Of a DNA stretch of 7,284 nucleotides, positions 6,186 through 7,284 are shown piece after piece (the first letter of the stretch is position 1; each line of letters begins with the position of its first letter). A program made the translations under genes and the position numbers. Source of the stretch: Eubacteriales bacterium (GTDB lineage: Bacteria; Bacillota; Clostridia; Christensenellales; CAG-138); assembly GCA_028701165.1 (NCBI GenBank), contig JAQVRG010000074.1:1-7284 (forward strand), given 5' to 3'. The notes under the pieces were generated by a model, which saw only the letters and a list, made by a program, of their open reading frames with translations, was not told the origin of the DNA and did not search any database.

Positions 6186-6553
6186 AAAGACGCGTAGGCA
6201 TAAGCCCCGTATTGGTGGAGATGGTATTCGTGCTTCTCTTCTTCGCGCTTTCGGCGACCGTCGTGGTGCAGCTTTTGGGCGCCGCGACCGCCATGAGCCG
6301 CCGAAGCCGCGAAACAAGCGAGGCGCTCGCCGTCGCTGCCGCCGCTATGGAAACGCTGCTGTCGGATCCCGCAGCGCTCGCACGGGGCGATACGCAGACC
6401 GAACGCGACGGGTACACGGTGGAAGCAAGCGTCGTACCGTCGTCCTCCGCCCAAGGTACGCTTTACACGGTCGATTGTAAGGCGTTGAAAAACGGTCAAA
6501 CGATACTTTCCCTGCAGGGCAGCCGTTTCGTCGGCTCTGAGGAGGCGTCATGA
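6182..6553 (+). CDS. Minor pseudopilin-like membrane protein
   Basis: The 123-residue protein begins MKRRVG, then has a hydrophobic helix at about 9-33 containing a single glutamate (Glu13, in LVEMVFVLLFFALSATVV). It continues as an amphipathic, Ala-rich helix to about residue 60 and a small soluble domain. This is the shape of a type IV minor pilin or GspH/I/J protein: charged tip, Glu near the start of the helix, long helix, small beta domain. However, with Gly6 as the cleavage residue the Glu would be at +7 rather than +5, so processing by a standard prepilin peptidase is doubtful. The ATG overlaps the previous stop (ATGA), with GGGGAGG at 6168-6174 upstream; the stop overlaps the next start in the same way. 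It is likely made in fixed ratio with its neighbours. Confidence 0.85.
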   Translation: MKRRVGISPVLVEMVFVLLFFALSATVVVQLLGAATAMSRRSRETSEALAVAAAAMETLLSDPAALARGDTQTERDGYTVEASVVPSSSAQGTLYTVDCKALKNGQTILSLQGSRFVGSEEAS

Positions 6554-6960
6554 ACAACCGTTTACCCTCCAACGCCGGGGTGGGCGTAGCCTCCATCCTG
6601 CTGATCGTCGTGATGCTCTGCATGACGGTGTTTGCGTCCCTTTCGCTGCTTACGGCAAAGAACGACGCGACGCTCACGGATAAAACCGTCGCCTATACCC
6701 GCGCCTATTACGCGGCGGACGCAGACGCGCAGCGCATCATCGCGGACGTCGCCGCGGCGCTTTCCGCCGGCACGGCGCTGCCAGCGGGCGTTGCGCGCCA
6801 AGGGAACGCGCTCTCCTTCTCCGTTCCCGTAAACGAGTCGGCCGCGATCCTTGTAACGCTGCACGCCGCGGACGAAGGCGGCGTGATCGTGGACAGCTAC
6901 GGCGTAAGTACGATACAAACACAGGTGATAGAGGACGAGCCTCTCAACCTTTGGCGATAG
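6550..6960 (+). CDS. Minor pseudopilin-like membrane protein (PilX/GspK-like N-terminus)
   Basis: The 136-residue protein has one hydrophobic helix at about 12-34 after a short N-terminus (MNNRLPSNAGVG). A helix containing AYYAADADAQRI (52-63) follows, then a soluble beta-rich region. A membrane helix followed by 'Y-Y-x-A-D-x-x-A' is reminiscent of the N-terminus of PilX and GspK, minor subunits found at filament tips; it is only a weak resemblance. There is no glutamate in the hydrophobic stretch and no clear cleavage site, though Gly10 and Gly12 precede the helix. GGAGG lies just upstream and the start overlaps the previous stop codon by four bases. The PilT-like gene starts 15 bases after its stop. 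Confidence 0.84.
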   Translation: MNNRLPSNAGVGVASILLIVVMLCMTVFASLSLLTAKNDATLTDKTVAYTRAYYAADADAQRIIADVAAALSAGTALPAGVARQGNALSFSVPVNESAAILVTLHAADEGGVIVDSYGVSTIQTQVIEDEPLNLWR

Positions 6961-6975
6961 AAAGGAAACGGCAGC

Positions 6976-7284
6976 ATGAGCGAACCCAATAAAGAAATAC
7001 CCGATATCCGCGCGATACTCAAGGCGGCGGTCGATAACAAAAGCTCGGACGTGTTCGTAGTCCCGGGCGCGCCGATGACGCTCAAGACGGACGGGCTTGT
7101 AGCACCTACGGACGGCGCCGCGTTAAAGCCGGACGAAACGTTTTTATTGGTGCGGCAGATCTACGACATGGCGGAGCGCAGCATGGATACGCTCACCATG
7201 ACCGGCGACGACGACTTTTCCCTCTCCATGGCGCAGCTCGGACGCTTTCGCTGCAACGCCTATAAACAGCGTAATTCCTATGCC
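6976..7284 (+). CDS. pilT: PilT-like type IV pilus/secretion ATPase (N-terminal fragment)
   Basis: The first 103 codons are present; the gene continues past the right edge. The fragment covers the N-terminal PAS-like domain of the PilT/PilU branch: an opening helix (DIRAILKAAVDNKSSDV, 10-26), PGAPMTLKTDGLVAP (30-44), which matches the family 'G-x-P-x-x-x-x-x-G' turn, and DDFSLSMAQLGRFRCNAYKQR (79-99), which matches the family 'D-x-x-F-S...G-R-F-R-x-N-x-x-x-Q-R'. Typical PilT proteins have SDLHL after the first helix; here it is SDVFVV. The Walker A and B motifs lie beyond the window. PilT family members are hexameric cytoplasmic ATPases that usually retract filaments by acting on PilC. The ATG at 6976 follows AAAGGAA at 6961-6967. 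Being last in this operon fits a motor for the upstream platform protein and small subunits. Confidence 0.86.
   Translation, partial: MSEPNKEIPDIRAILKAAVDNKSSDVFVVPGAPMTLKTDGLVAPTDGAALKPDETFLLVRQIYDMAERSMDTLTMTGDDDFSLSMAQLGRFRCNAYKQRNSYA

Noticed and set aside
5811..6499. Long minus-strand open frames (168 and 174 codons) opposite the small filament genes
   Set aside because: Arg-rich low-complexity translations with no matching ribosome binding site; the plus-strand frames have ordered starts, overlaps and membrane helices.
1..7284. tRNA, rRNA, CRISPR array, insertion sequence or strong intrinsic terminator
   Set aside because: I saw no direct repeats, transposase motifs or hairpin-plus-T-run; both operons appear to continue through the window edges.

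Overview
The window looks like chromosomal DNA from a GC-rich, low-copy-repeat Firmicute of the class Clostridia, probably Oscillospirales. This is inferred from strong AGGAGG-type ribosome binding sites before nearly every gene, TATAAT promoters, TTG starts, and a filament locus of a kind I recall from that group. No sequence search could be run, so the taxonomic call is only an impression. The window is densely coded and holds no RNA gene, mobile element or CRISPR array that I can see.

Layout: two divergent operons leave a shared control region at about 3220-3369. On the minus strand (right to left) are a membrane-anchored GGDEF diguanylate cyclase, type II 3-dehydroquinate dehydratase (aroQ), an L-glyceraldehyde-3-phosphate reductase-type aldo/keto reductase, a small protein with 12 cysteines, and the first 52 codons of a MOFRL-type glycerate 2-kinase that runs off the left edge. 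Gaps are only 10-24 bases, so these five genes probably form one transcript that mixes second-messenger signalling, the shikimate pathway and three-carbon metabolism.

On the plus strand are a putative transglutaminase-fold lipoprotein, a PilC/GspF-type inner-membrane platform protein, four small proteins each with one N-terminal membrane helix, and the first 103 codons of a PilT-like ATPase that runs off the right edge. Spacing is 22 bases or less and three junctions overlap, so this is a translationally coupled operon.

The plus-strand operon is the most interesting part. Platform protein plus PilT-like ATPase is the core of a type IV filament or type II secretion machine. The four small proteins sit where (pseudo)pilins should be and have their shape, but none carries the classical G/FTLIE prepilin peptidase site. 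A diguanylate cyclase transcribed divergently from the same control region makes c-di-GMP control of this machine an attractive but untested idea.
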